From Cristatella mucedo (taxonomy: Eukaryota; Bryozoa; Phylactolaemata; Cristatellidae): a stretch of DNA of 64,000 nt. A program made the position numbers and the translations under genes. Location of the stretch: assembly GCA_009760855.2 (NCBI GenBank), contig WPIO01000098.1, positions 498,501-562,500 of the forward strand, given 5' to 3'. The notes under the pieces were generated by a model, which worked only from the letters and a program-made list of their open reading frames with translations, was not told the DNA's origin and ran no database searches. Positions 13,101-22,704 of this stretch are shown piece by piece (within the stretch, counting starts at the first letter, position 1; each line of letters opens with the position of its first letter).

Positions 13101-16100
13101 ACGCTTGGCAAAAAATGACTGACAAGAATGAAAAAAAATGACTGGCAAGAGAAGAGAACAAATTGCCATCACAGTTTTCAGATTCGGACTAGCTGCACTG
13201 GTCTCGTGACAGCGATTATTAAGGACAGTGCTGCATAGCACACGGAGGGGTCGTCCATCCCTGACTTCTGGAGGCTTGCCGGCCTCAACATTATTGCACT
13301 GAAGATGCCAAGCAAAAAGATTGGCTGGTCTTCAAAACTGCATAACAATAGGGGGGTCTAAGGAGAGTGAGTTGAAACCGGAATGCCAGAGGAACAGAAA
13401 AGATAACACTGCACTGCCAGGTATGAGGAAGCACACTCGGTCTGATAAGTAACCGGATATCCTGGAGGCTGCCAGCATGGCCAGCAGATGACTCACGGCT
13501 GGCCAACAGGGGGGGATCACCTTCTCAGTCCTAAAAGCAAGCATACAGTCGACGCTACTTACATGCTCAGCCCGGCAAATGGTTATTCTTATAGGCAGAG
13601 TATTCCCATGTGCAGAGTGAGACTACAGTTAGAGTAAACCTGGGACAGGGAACTGCTATTCTTATAAGCACAGCATTCCTATACCCGATATTCTTCTATG
13701 CAGAGTCGACTGTAGATTCTCTAAGCCAGGGTTCACTACCAGGCACTGCATATTCAAATCTCACACTGCCCCCTACTAAAGCCATCAATAACTCAGAACA
13801 GATAATAAGCAAGGTGACAGCTGGCTTGGCTTAAAGGGGTGGCACCTAAACTTTTAAACAAGAAAACTGGAGTGTGGGTAGGGTAAAAAGCAACGGCCAT
13901 CATAATCTGCCTACTTCGGCATGCTCTCCCAGCCAGAGTTTCCCACAGGACTGTGAGGAAATACGACTCAGAAGTGCATGAGCATTGATCAAAAGCCCAA
14001 CGAGGGATCAGACTGCTTAAGTAGCCAAAGGCTCTTGAGCAGATGGTTGAGAGGTGGACTAACGACTCGGTGGGTGGATGACTCAGCATCTGGGGGGGGG
14101 GCACCCATCTACCACAAACTGCCACCACCAGTCATGCGGTTTGGAACTAACACCGGCTCGACAGGGCAAAACAAAGATGCATGCATGCATGGAATAAACA
14201 CTGCTGCTGCAGAGGCATAAAAAAGGACTAGAGATAAGAGAAGAGAAGGGGCTAGATCCCTAAACCCTGGCAGCAGTCTGCTGTGCCTAGACTGCCTCTG
14301 GTCTGCCTATACCTGTCGGTCGGTGGCTGGCTTTTGCCAACAACAAGTGCTTGAAGTTTGCTAGAGCCGCGAGGCTCGGTTGCTCGGTCGCCCACCACAG
14401 CCCAAGGAAAGGTCGCACGAAGGGCTGTCACAAAACGCTTAGCCCGAAATGCCAGACAGCTTTTACCTTACTCATCTGGTAGTCTAACAATCATGGCAGC
14501 CCACTTTAATAGATTACCAAACGATAATGCACACTCACATGCAATAGCAAGCGCCAGCCACACCGTGCATCCACAAAGAGTCCTCAATTAAACAGAAACC
14601 TGACAAATCTGTCAAAAAAGCAGTAAGATGGGTTCGATTTTGATGGACATTGCCCTCCTGGTATCCTTTACATGCAGCCCCTTTAGCTCATACACTCCCA
14701 AAGCCAGAAACTTACTCACGACTGACGTCACGACATCCCCTGACTTGATGTCATTTAAAAAGAGGCTAAAATGCATCCATGTATCACAACATTTCGTGGG
14801 TTCTTGTGATTCCTCCTATGCGTGCTGACACTGTGCATGCTGCCATTAACCGTATTTGCCTACTGACCCTGTGCATGTCCCCCATAACTATGTTAGGCTC
14901 GTTGACATTGAGCATGCCTCCACTAGTCATTCGATCGTGTGTCATTTATACCATATTAATGTGCCTAGAAAGCGACCAAGCTCTCTTAGGGAGCTATACA
15001 AATGTATTACAACAACTATGGTTGGGGGTTGCCACAACATGAGGAAATGTATTAAAGAATCGCGGCATTAGGAAGGCTGAGAACCATTGTTTTAAGCACT
15101 TGTAGATCTAGACTTATGAATACCTTTCTTATTATTACTTAAAGTAATTTAAATAATAGCAAAATCTCATCCGTGAAAGCAATTTACGAGGTCACTGTGC
15201 GACTCAAAACTCACTTCTAAATCTTTAGTGGTAAGTTTTGTTAATTTCAGTATGACTACAAGCAAATTGTCATTCATTTTTCAACTAAATGTAAAACAAA
15301 ATACATGCAGGAATTCATTGATTTTGCTAATTAAAAATGGGTAAAAGCATTACAAAATCAAAGTTTTTGGAGAACGTGGCAACTTACAAGACCCTTTAAG
15401 AAAATGAAATCAGGGAACTGACGATCAATACCCCTGAGACGAATTTTGCTGCAGTAGCCGGGAGCAGAGGCCAGAGGCCACCGGGTGGCTGCTGCCACCC
15501 TCTGGCCTCTGGTTGGTAGGTGAGAGCCAAGTAGGACGACATGTGGTCAGGCAGCCAGCAGCCATGGCCTGTCTGACAGGCCACTTCGGCATCGTTTGGC
15601 AATTTTGCTTGCTGCAGGTGCTGGAGGGGTTGCCTACAGATGCCCTTTACCCCCCCCCCAGACCCCCCTGTGCCACCCCGACGGTCAAATCTTGGCTTCG
15701 CCTCTGGCTGGGAGTCCTGTCGGTCGCAGCAGCAAGACCTCAAAAAGGCCACCATCCGTGACATGACGTTCGCTACCATCAGTGACACGGAAGGCTACCA
15801 TCTAGTGGCATGTTTATTCGACTGTTGGAATTGAGCAATCGCTAAGATGCTAAAGAGATCTCTAGTTCAACAACGAGATTAAGAGGCACTCCATCCTTGG
15901 TCAGAGGACAGGTGTGCTGACAAAACCGGACCGGGCTAATAGTGGTCAAGCTGTCGTCTCAGTATTATTTACCAGTTTGGTTATTTTGGCGTCTGATGAC
16001 AGGAGTACATTGCAACACTGCTGCAAAGGGAAAGTCGCAGCTCTGCAGAGCTGCTCTCGGAGCTTAAAGGTCTGGCACGTGGCACAGACAGCAGACCTGC

Positions 16101-18475
16101 ACTCAGGATGGTTGAACAGGACGAGTTACTATTGAAACAGCTGTGAATGCACAGGGCACCATCTGGGGGGGGGGGGCTACAATGGTAGCTCGAGCTGCAG
16201 CATCTGTCTACATTTGGCAGCTGCCACTAAAACTTGTTGATGCTTGTTGTGACAGCAGCGCAAACGTCATCCGCCTCAAAAATAAATGCACGCACTGGCT
16301 GTGAATGAAGAAGACAGAGTTGAGATTGACTTACATGCGATTTGGCTGCTTATGAATTTAAGTCACACTTGCAAGTACTGTGAAATCCAGACACCAATCA
16401 CTAAGCCAGTCAGCATTTGTTGCCATACTGATGCATGTTTACCGATAGACAAGCACTTGCAAACCAGTGACTTGGACGGCCACAGCTCGTCCTACTGTGT
16501 ACTGTTCTGTGAAATGCTGACCTCTAGCTTGTCACACATTAATGAGCCTGACCTTTGTTCAGAAGTCTGCCCTTACTAGCCCAGGTGGTACTACTGCCTT
16601 TCATTCTTTACTTGAGCTACCGGGGCTCACTTTCAAGTTCAATGCCATTCTTTTGCTCCGGCAAAAACCTAGCTAAAACACTTGCACCCATGTCTCCCCT
16701 TCACACTTCTTGTTCCTCTGCGGTCATTTAGTTATGCCTGTCACAAATCTCTAGTCCTTTGAAGACCATGCCTCAAGCCCCTAGGCAGTTAAAGCACAGA
16801 AATCACAGCCAATGACTCACATCACGACATCAGCTGACTTGACAATCACAATTACACTGAACACCTACCTATTCACCAGGCCATCAGCTTTGTCCTTTCA
16901 TTCACTACACCATTAGCTTTGTCCTCTGGGCACTCATGTATGCTGTAATTGCACAAGCTAATATCACTGATCAGTTGACATGGTTCTTCCTAGTACATGT
17001 TACCTGTCTGGAAAGAGATTTCGTTCTCTTGGGGTACTACAGAAACTATCTTAGGGTGTTATAGAAACACATTGGTATTATTGAACCCACATAGAAGTAG
17101 ATACCAGGAATTGCTCCCACAATGATGGCATGTGGCTGGCAAAATGCTCTTAAGTGCATACATCTAAAAGTACCTAACAAACGATGCAGGCTATTTGTTG
17201 ACTATGGATTGTCTCAGAATCGACCGGGACGTGACTCTCGGTCTCACGGGGCCCGTTTGACACCAGCTGCCATGTTCGGCCGACAGGGTCCTATAAACCG
17301 AGCTCACCCAATCCTCTCCTCAGGCTGATTGCCTGATTAGAGGATTGTAGCTCCACGAAGTGGTGCCGAACAATACCGAACAGTAGCTGCCGAACAGTGC
17401 AAAACCAAGAACTAATGAACCGATGCTGCGACGCCCTGTCACTGATTCAGCATATTTCCGGGGTCCATCATACAATAAGAGCACGGCTCATATCAGCTGG
17501 CTCGAAGAGTATTTGCAAAAGCGACCAACGAACCTAAATCTGCTGTCAACGTCGTCATCATCAGCAGCAGCAGCACCCCGGGATAGCACTAATGCCCAAG
17601 CTTCGAGCTACTGCGGCGACCAGGCCGACTCAGTAATGCTCGGCATGCACACATAGCAAGACTTCGGCAAACAGGTGACATAAGAATATCAACAGATCCA
17701 CTTAAAGGAATAAGCTTAGGGCCCAGGGGTCCATTAAACAGATAGCTTAGAACCCAAGGCCCTTTCTATGGCAGCTGTTTCAAGCATGCCAAAGACCACT
17801 GGAACCAATCCAGCTTTGCAACAGCAGGTATATAAATAGATGACACATCAGTCGATTAGCCAGGCCACAATGCAGGTATTGCTGAAAACTCCCACTACCA
17901 GTCACCACCTTCCTCCACCAGAGGATGATGGCACCCACAGCCCTAGCATTAAGGCATATACTGGTCCAATATCCCTGGCAGGTCTTCTTTTGCATATTTA
18001 GCTTACCGGAGGGACTGTTGATACACATACGTGCAGGTCAACAAGAAATCAACGTTACTTAACAAATTTTTAAATTTAAGAGTACTCAGGTATGGGCGCA
18101 ATTGATTTACTTTCAGCGGAGGGAATGCAGTGCAGCACGGCTAGCCTCTGCCAGAATGTGGGTACAGTATCCTATTCCAAATGACTTGATAGGTGACCAC
18201 ATAAGCTCATAGCTACCACTGCCTACTTTCAGCTAGTTAACATTAAATACCATCTGGCCTCCTTAGACACAAAAACACCCAAGTGGGCCCATGCATTTGG
18301 GAAAGCCCATATAGACTTAAGCGATCACTATTTACAGGCCTGTCTGTGCCATATGATGCTTGCCGTTATTGCAAATACTTCAACCAATCATGTCTGTCGT
18401 GACCGAAATGTTACATAAACTCATACAGACCCCCACATGCACACATATGCACACACATACGCACGCACACACGAG

Positions 18476-18528
<53 letters not shown>

Positions 18529-18579
18529 CCTCTCTCTCCCACGAACACGTGTGCACACACTCGTGCACACACACATACA

Positions 18580-18648
<69 letters not shown>

Positions 18649-20561
18649 CAAGCAATCTATCGACAAGCTCACGTGTCGCTCACTTGTAGATCCCTCTGTA
18701 TCTCACCTGTAGTCCCCTGGTCATGCATACTCATACGAATACTTAACATCTCAAATCCTGAAAAGAGAGTGCCTTCAATTTGTATGCTACAAACGCCAAC
18801 AACAAAATACTGACTCACATTACAATATCCCCAACTCGACAAAATTCTAAAGGAAGCTATAAACCCATCAGCTCCTAATAGCATCAGCTCAACCCATATG
18901 AACTTCCTTTAAGTGCTTGCGCACAGTGACATACCCGCAATCAATAATCAGTTAAAATTATTTGTGTGCAGCCTAAGAAAAGTAGTTTACAGAGTTTCTC
19001 TCTTCTTAAGGTGCTAAATAAATGTCTTACTATTAATAATAGCCTAAACTCATGAAAAATCAAAGAAAACTGCATTGATAGATGGACATGAGCGTCTGCT
19101 GATTTAGCAGATGAGTCTGCCATAGGATCGGGCAATATTGCAATTCCTTTTTTATGTAGCAAAAACTTAATAGGATGAAACCAGGAGTCTCTAAATATGA
19201 TGGCTACGAATTATGTATACTAACTACGTGTAATCGTAAATAAAGCAGGCCTATTCACCAGCAAGCTCTACCCCACCCACAGTATCGTTTTTGGAAGGGG
19301 TGATGTATCTTATGGCAAGTTAAGGCAGGTAAGTTCTAGCTACTGTGTCACATGGACCGACAACATCCAGAATACAAAACTGGACTTGACCAGGAAGCTC
19401 ACAGTCACGGTAGATGGTTCAAAAAGCTTCGGTCCATAATCAAATCGGTATCAAGCAACCATAGAGTCTCTGTCTACGCATGGCTGCCCTTCAGTAACCT
19501 GTCTTAAGGACTGGATGTTTAAGGTATTCAAGCCCGCCTGACTGCATAACCTAACAAGGCATCATTGACAAGCTAAGGCATGCTTAAGACATCCAAAGCA
19601 CGACTCGAGACGAAGCAGATTACATTGGAATCAGTGACACCCACCACACCCCAAATGCTAAGAAATCTTAACAAAGAATGCCATTCGCCTGTCATGAACA
19701 CCTATTTTCGGAAAACGATTTTGCATCTAAGCAAAACTGCTGGCGATGTGGGCACAGCATCATCGTGGCGTTGAGCGCTCATTATCAGCAACTGCTTCGC
19801 TGCTGCTGCGAAACCGCGAGAGAGAGAGATGGTGAGAGCAAGAAAATTGATCTCACGCGACAGCTACCTCGATGTTACACGCATAGCTAAACATGCTCGG
19901 CCGACTAATACTTGCAGACTGGGACCCATTGGGCGCGCTTAGATCGCAAGAAACTCTATCTGAGACGAACTCACGATGCGATGTGGGCACCATGCTGAAT
20001 GGGGTTTTTTGAGAACGCCGGCGGACTTACAGAGCCCACGCGCGCAGCCAGACAGGACTCAAAAGCAGCCGATGCAAGATTGCGAGATGACTGGCAGGCA
20101 ACAAGAGACTGCGCTACCTCACCCGTGAAACCAATCGAAGCGGCATCCAAACCATCGGCTAACGGCCGCGTGCCGCTATCGACAAATGCCCAGTGAGCGA
20201 AGCCGTGCGCACCAACGCCACTCTCGCCAGGCGAAGGCCAGCGGCATCCACCCAAGAAAGAGCAGAGCAGCACTCAGAATCCTGGCACACTTACAAAATA
20301 GTTAAGCGGCCCCGATCCTGACGACGGCGCTTGGCGTTTACTCCGACCGACGGTACTGCTCTCTTCCGGCAGCTCGAAGCTTCCTGCATCGGACGGCTTG
20401 ATCTCGAAGAGAGCATGCTCCTTAGTAGTGGAATGGAAGTGGAATGTTGCGGCTGGCAGCCCATATCTCCGGGACGATCCTCGTTTCGATGCCACCGCCG
20501 CAGCAGAAGCGATGAAGGGAACCAGCAGAAGGGAAACCAGCCGAGTACGATGCAACGCCAT
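327..20561 (-). CDS. SORL1: SORL1/SorLA-like VPS10 sorting receptor, N-terminal part (9 exons, runs off left edge)
   Basis: Type I membrane sorting receptor of the VPS10 family. In animals SORL1 moves cargo such as APP between Golgi, endosomes and the surface. Nine exons join in phase (0,0,2,0,0,2,0,0,2) to about 569 residues. Residues 1-24 are a signal peptide, about 25-76 a propeptide ending in RSKR (furin-type), and the rest is VPS10 propeller with Asp-box motifs ([29 protein letters not shown]). [42 protein letters not shown] and GDHGGII match human SORL1 as I recall it, better than sortilin or SorCS. The LDL-receptor, EGF and fibronectin modules that would prove SorLA lie outside the window. 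No frameshift or stop is seen, so the gene looks intact. Introns are 0.2-7.3 kb and repeat-filled. Residue numbers assume the longer E7. Confidence 0.92.
690..962 (+). mobile_element. LINE A 3' end
   Basis: Starts near the AGTGGGTCC segment that follows the family A stop region, continues through the TGCATGTCACC 3' UTR blocks, and ends in the hairpin and (ATT)n. In SORL1-like intron 8. Confidence 0.85.
1000..1184. repeat. TATC/TA and CATA microsatellite
   Basis: A TATATC and TCTA mix followed by a long (CATA)n run from about 1070. It lies in SORL1-like intron 8. Confidence 0.95.
1830..2340 (+). mobile_element. LINE B (L2/CR1-like), highly degraded 3' part
   Basis: Aligns by eye to 22790-23500. 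Shared blocks include TCATTCAGAAGAC, ATGGCTGCAAGGCT, AAAGAGCTG..ATGGCTACCAGTTGA and GCTGCTTAGG. No open frame remains. Confidence 0.6.
3043..3234 (-). CDS. SORL1: SORL1-like exon 8: VPS10 segment
   Basis: 64 codons in phase 0. The acceptor is TGTCAG before AAC TTG GGA, and the donor GTAGGA follows TGG AGA GAG. It encodes [26 protein letters not shown] and [13 protein letters not shown], matching human GCSLHLAQRL, SKESAPGLIIATG and VYISSSAGARWRE. It joins exon 9 as [18 protein letters not shown]. Confidence 0.93.
4492..4714 (-). CDS. SORL1: SORL1-like exon 7: VPS10 segment with Asp box
   Basis: One base plus 74 codons. It encodes [17 protein letters not shown] and [17 protein letters not shown], ending in NCYW at donor GTATGA (phase 0). 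The Cys pairs with GCSLHL of exon 8 in the family. Two frame-compatible acceptors lie 12 bases apart: CTCGCAG (start 4714) and GTACAG (start 4702). The second would drop QLYR. Human SORL1 has an intermediate loop length, so homology does not choose. The first lies closer to the pyrimidine tract. An AGC-rich repeat (about 4430-4482) sits just past the donor in the intron. Confidence 0.9.
4942..5111 (-). CDS. SORL1: SORL1-like exon 6: VPS10 segment with DASED motif
   Basis: 56 codons plus two bases. The acceptor is ATTATCCAG and the donor AG|GTCGGT (phase 2, weak after +2). It encodes [18 protein letters not shown] and [17 protein letters not shown]. This is the segment that most clearly separates the protein from sortilin and SorCS, because human SORL1 has ADASEDQVFVCVSH and NLYISEAEGLKFSLSL here. 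Confidence 0.92.
5155..5300. repeat. ATCGATCATC minisatellite in SORL1-like intron 5
   Basis: Irregular tandem copies of a core reading ATCATCGATCATCATTGATC then AACGATCAC, at about 5160, 5198 and 5250 with partial units between. Dense in ATCGAT and TGATCA palindromes. Confidence 0.85.
5494..5616 (-). CDS. SORL1: SORL1-like exon 5: short VPS10 segment
   Basis: 41 codons in phase 0. It encodes a Pro/Thr-rich loop, then [17 protein letters not shown] (human VQLWVSFGRKPMRAAQF). The donor GTAAGC is strong. There are two possible acceptors 6 bases apart (CAG TTG CAG). The alternative start at 5622 would add Leu-Gln. The loop is about four residues longer than in human SORL1. Confidence 0.85.
6028..6205 (-). 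CDS. SORL1: SORL1-like exon 4: VPS10 blade
   Basis: One base plus 59 codons. The acceptor is TTCCCCAAG|G, and the first G completes the Trp codon split at the exon 3 donor. It encodes [10 protein letters not shown] (human IYIERHEPSG) and [13 protein letters not shown] (human DFQLRDKYMFATK). The number of residues between Trp and Tyr equals the human one. It ends ACT AGG before GTTCGT (phase 0). That donor is weak, so the exact 3' end is less sure than the others. Confidence 0.85.
6643..7400 (+). mobile_element. LINE A 3' part (C-terminal coding remnant plus 3' UTR)
   Basis: From ACTAAAATTCGGGC to the terminal hairpin. Contains the degraded C-terminal region after the reverse transcriptase (pattern [21 protein letters not shown]). 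It fills most of SORL1-like intron 3, in antisense orientation. Confidence 0.88.
7447..7545 (+). mobile_element. LINE A 3'-tail fragment
   Basis: Hairpin remnant (CTAAAGCACCGATTAAGTTC) and (ATT)n tail only. It directly follows another LINE A 3' end, so it is a tandem tail or a second insertion. Confidence 0.6.
7579..7710 (-). repeat. 66-bp tandem duplication covering the exon 3 splice donor
   Basis: Two adjacent 66-bp units (7579-7644, 7645-7710), nearly identical. Each contains the last 10 bases of exon 3 and its donor (CTTCACTTG|GTACTG). The unit length is a multiple of three and the added stretch has no stop. Confidence 0.9.
7701..7927 (-). CDS. SORL1: SORL1-like exon 3: VPS10 blades
   Basis: 75 codons plus two bases (phase 2). 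The acceptor is CATAG before TAC ATC TTC (YIFTD, human YIFAD). It contains the Asp box [12 protein letters not shown] and ends NVKAFT with a split Trp codon (TG|G), as human VKSFSW. The donor is GTACTG, a modest match to consensus. The same exon end and donor are repeated 66 bp downstream (see the duplication at 7579-7710). Use of the second donor (exon end 7635) would add 22 in-frame residues without a stop. Confidence 0.9.
7977..8078. repeat. Two adjacent hairpins in intron 2, 50 bp from the exon 3 acceptor
   Basis: First: CTTGGAGAGC (7977-7986) pairs with GCTCTCCAAG (8011-8020), and CTCAGCTC (7993-8000) pairs with GAGCTGAG (8002-8009). The arms are perfect. Second: GCTAGCCG (8042-8049) pairs with CGGCTAGC (8070-8077). 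Confidence 0.8.
8128..8245 (-). mobile_element. LINE A 3'-tail fragment
   Basis: (AAT)n followed by the reverse complement of the terminal hairpin (GGCACCCTCAGAGAGCTCAA). In SORL1-like intron 2. Confidence 0.75.
8608..9165 (+). mobile_element. LINE B 3' part
   Basis: Carries the family B C-terminal coding remnant ([37 protein letters not shown] pattern over several frames) and 3' UTR (GCTATACAAAACTCTC, TTGTGGAGTTAC) with a GATACATTACAT tail. In SORL1-like intron 2. Confidence 0.88.
10400..10482. repeat. GGGCC-rich minisatellite in SORL1-like intron 2
   Basis: Repeats of GGGCCGGGC with AAGACGGG or AAGACAGGG spacers on plus. The gene transcript would carry the C-rich strand. Confidence 0.85.
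10939..10979. repeat. Poly-G tract (poly-C on the gene strand)
   Basis: An almost pure G run interrupted by single A bases, in SORL1-like intron 2. A weak point for sequencing accuracy. Confidence 0.85.
12214..12263. repeat. 25-bp tandem duplication
   Basis: The unit beginning CGGGTACGGTGCTGGGATCA occurs twice in direct tandem (12214 and 12239). It lies in SORL1-like intron 2. Confidence 0.9.
12731..12970 (-). CDS. SORL1: SORL1-like exon 2: first VPS10 blades
   Basis: 80 codons (residues 90-169), phase 0 at both ends. The acceptor is a pyrimidine-rich stretch ending TTTCAG and the donor is GTAAGAG. It encodes [15 protein letters not shown], a VVLAKS strand, and the Asp-box strand [10 protein letters not shown]. 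These correspond to SLNDSH, VHWAGE, IVALAR and VSYDYGKSF of human SORL1. Plus-strand reading frames over this exon are antisense shadows. Confidence 0.92.
12971..14655. other. SORL1-like intron 1, exon 2 side
   Basis: No gene or recognised repeat. Frames are short and unrelated to known families as far as I can tell. Confidence 0.5.
14660..15025 (+). mobile_element. LINE A 3' end
   Basis: Begins in the C-terminal coding remnant (CTCATACACTCCCAAAGCC), passes AGTGGGTTC-like and TGCATGTCC blocks, and ends in a degraded hairpin (GTGCCTAGAAAGCGACCAAG). Confidence 0.8.
15026..16574. other. SORL1-like intron 1, unannotated
   Basis: AT-rich first part, then a GC-richer stretch (15420-15760) with an imperfect inverted CCAGAGGCCA/TGGCCTCTGG pair at about 15470-15510. 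Nothing coding is supported. Confidence 0.45.
16575..17080 (+). mobile_element. LINE A 3' end, degraded
   Basis: C-terminal remnant (CTTTGAAGACCATGCC..CAAGCCCC), then GACTCACATCACGACATC, then a hairpin-like end with GAGATTTCGTTCTCTTGGGG near 17010. Confidence 0.65.
17081..18463. other. SORL1-like intron 1, unannotated
   Basis: No gene or repeat recognised apart from a short AGC run near 17560. Confidence 0.45.
18464..18648. repeat. (CA)n microsatellite
   Basis: Two CA blocks separated by a TC-rich and mixed segment. It lies in SORL1-like intron 1. Confidence 0.95.
18668..19040 (+). mobile_element. LINE A 3' end, degraded
   Basis: Blocks matching CTCAAATCCTGAAAAGAG, CTGACTCACATTACAATATC and a hairpin-like AGAGTTTCTCTCTTCTTAAG end with a (TTA) tail. 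Confidence 0.55.
19041..20294. other. SORL1-like intron 1, exon 1 side
   Basis: No gene or known repeat found. The last 300 bp before exon 1 are GC-rich. Confidence 0.45.
20295..20561 (-). CDS. SORL1: SORL1-like exon 1: signal peptide and propeptide
   Basis: 89 codons starting at [16 protein letters not shown]. The hydrophobic core (residues 8-24) follows a basic n-region, as in a signal peptide. A propeptide follows and ends at RSKR (residues 73-76), the place where human SORL1 has RRKR. An in-frame Met 15 codons upstream (20606) would bury the signal sequence behind a polar leader, so the inner Met is preferred. The exon ends ...LNYF before a consensus donor GTAAGT (phase 0). Joined to exon 2 it gives NYF-TSLNDSH, matching the spacing of human VYGQVSLNDSH. 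Confidence 0.88.
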
Positions 20562-20784
20562 AGCAGTGACAGGCCACAGCGAGCCTAGCTGCTGCTGGCT
20601 ATGCACCCATCTAACTCGACCGTAGGGGCCTTGGTTCGTTGCCTTCAGTTGCAGTCAAATTTATCGTTTGCTAAAAAGAATTATTTAAAATATTATTAGT
20701 ATTAATTTATTAACGATCGCCTTAGAGCTGGCAAGGTCCTTGACAAGGTATCGAAAAACACTAGCAAACAACCCAGAGAGTTGT

Positions 20785-20793
20785 GGGCGGGGC
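20785..20793. promoter_or_regulatory. GC-box-like motif upstream of SORL1-like start codon
   Basis: GGGCGGGGC on plus (CCCCGCCC on the gene strand), about 225 bp upstream of the chosen ATG. It matches the Sp1-type GC box by sequence only. No TATA box or transcription start can be assigned. The nearby AT-rich run (20665-20715) is not evidence for one. Confidence 0.25.
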
Positions 20794-21004
20794 TAGAAGC
20801 TGTCAGAGCTAGCTGCGACCGCTTCTCGAAGCGCCGGCCTTTTGTAGCGCATCCTTAAAGCGAGGACTCCGAGTAATTTTTCCCTGCTAAGTATACCTTT
20901 TAAGATAATGGATTTCTTCTAGCGGAGATGTTGGCTGACGCTCGCCTATTCGGGGCCTATTCAGCTTCGAACGTAAGTGGGCCTGCTGCTCCAGGCGAAA
21001 CATT

Positions 21005-21280
21005 TTTATAATAGTAATAAAAACGCAGTTGATAAAGCGCTATCGAGCACTCAATCTCGTTCCAGACGCTTTACATTTACTTCAACGGAAACACGATTGA
21101 ATGATTATTGGTAGCATGCTCAATCAACAACAAGAATAACACGGTTAGGGGCGACGTGCACTGGGTCAGCATGCAAAGTGTCAGCACGTATAAGCACATA
21201 AAGGTCGAATCACAGGGACCCATTTTTTATGCTAACTTCCGTAGCAAAGTTAACGAGCACGACGCAATGAAATGGTGGAC
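21005..21280 (-). mobile_element. LINE A 3' end
   Basis: (AAT)-rich tail, reverse-complement hairpin (AAAGCGCTATCGAGCACTCA) and 3' UTR blocks including GGTCAGCATGCAA and AATCACAGGGACCCA. Lies upstream of the SORL1-like gene. Confidence 0.85.
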
Positions 21281-22220
21281 CGCTAAATCAGCCAGATTAG
21301 TACTGATATTAATTATTTGCTGTTTCTGAAATGTAACGTCAGGAACTGATTACGCGATAATCTAGAGCAAAGGCAGCGTAAAAGAAGAGGTCACGTAATA
21401 GACAGGGAATTATGCTCCAGAAGTTAGCCTTGGCATTTGAGCTTATTTTAGCTATGTGCTGTGAGATGTGCACGATATCGTGTACGTGGTGGTTGCCTCT
21501 AACCCTCCGTCGATGTCTCAAATAGACTTCTCTACGCTGTAGGTCGGGAATGTTTATGTTTACGAGCATACTCTTCGTTGCCGCCGTGCTACGTCGCTGT
21601 CGGCTGACACGTGTTGCATGCAAGTTGCTGCACCTAGCAGCAGCTAGCAGCAACTCCTACGCCTAGAGCTTCGCGGTTTGTTGTCGCGCGTCGGCTGGGA
21701 CGTAGCGCTCCGATACGAGCGCTACGAAAATGGTCTAGTTCTGTCTGCAATGTACCTGAAACGTGGCTATCTATGCTGGCTGGATTAAGGCTCTTGCTGA
21801 GCACGAGATTGAGAGTCTGAACGCTCGAGTAACTGCATGCTCTGATAAAGTTAGGAATTCGAAATAGGTAACACCGGCTCAAATTATGCGAATTATTAAG
21901 TAATGCACGTTTGACTGAAGGTGGGAAAACTGTGGAGCACCAAAATGTTGAACTTGGTGAAACAAAAATTATTTTCGAATGTGTAAAAAGACAGCATTCC
22001 CCGTTGATCAGCTTATAATGATGTTTATGCTTGTTCATGGTTTGATTTGGTTAAGGTCTATACAGCTGTGCAATGCATGTCAGAATCGAAAGTTAAAGCT
22101 GGCTAAAGTTAAAGTCAACCAGCTGTGCTCTGAAATTAATGTAGGGACTACTGCTAAGCTGGTTCGTAAGTGGGCTAAAACAATGGCTGCAGGATTAATG
22201 CCGGAGATGTCTATGAGTAG
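21281..22220. other. Intergenic, unannotated
   Basis: Holds one Lys-rich 83-codon plus frame (21979-22230) that runs into a LINE A tail. It has no recognised domain, so it is not called a gene. Confidence 0.4.
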
Positions 22221-22221
22221 C

Positions 22222-22410
22222 AAGATATAATAATAATAATAATAAACTTGATAAAGCACCTTCAGAGAACTCAATCTCTTTCTAGGTGCTTTACATTTGC
22301 TGCAAAGGAAACACGATCAGATGGCGAGTGGAAATATTATGTTTGATAAACAACATGAATAACTTGGTTAGGGGTAACATGCACACGGTCAGCATGCAAG
22401 TGTTGTTAGG
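22222..22410 (-). mobile_element. LINE A 3' end
   Basis: (AAT)n, then GATAAAGCACCTTCAGAGAA, the reverse-complement hairpin, then the TTGCTGCAAAGGAAACACGA block and GGTCAGCATGCAAG. Confidence 0.88.
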
Positions 22411-22704
22411 GAGACAAATTTGGCACAATTGCAGGCAGGCAGACTGTGATTGAAGCTGCGTTGGATGAAATTGAGAAGCTGGCTAAATGACACAAGTCGC
22501 CAGAGTTTGAGATTCAAACTGTTGCGGAACTAGTTGTTGGCAATGTACAGGTATATTGGCTTTGGGGGCAAAACCATATGATGGCGATGCTTATAAACCA
22601 AAGATGTGATAAACGAAGTATATACCTTTCTGCGAAGGTCAAGGCAGCATTTTTACTATAAAGCACGCCGCCGTATTGATTGCTTCGAGACTGCTAGTGT
22701 TTTG

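Noticed and set aside
15470-15510. Inverted CCAGAGGCCA / TGGCCTCTGG pair as a DNA transposon end
   Set aside because: Short, isolated, and with no target duplication or second terminus.
20274-20606. Upstream Met at 20606 as the start of the SORL1-like protein
   Set aside because: It would put a 15-residue polar leader before a textbook signal peptide. The Met at 20561 is preferred, though transcripts could show otherwise.
21979-22230. 83-codon Lys-rich plus frame as a small gene
   Set aside because: Runs into a LINE A tail, has no domain, no splice or poly-A signal, and a length common by chance in AT-rich DNA.
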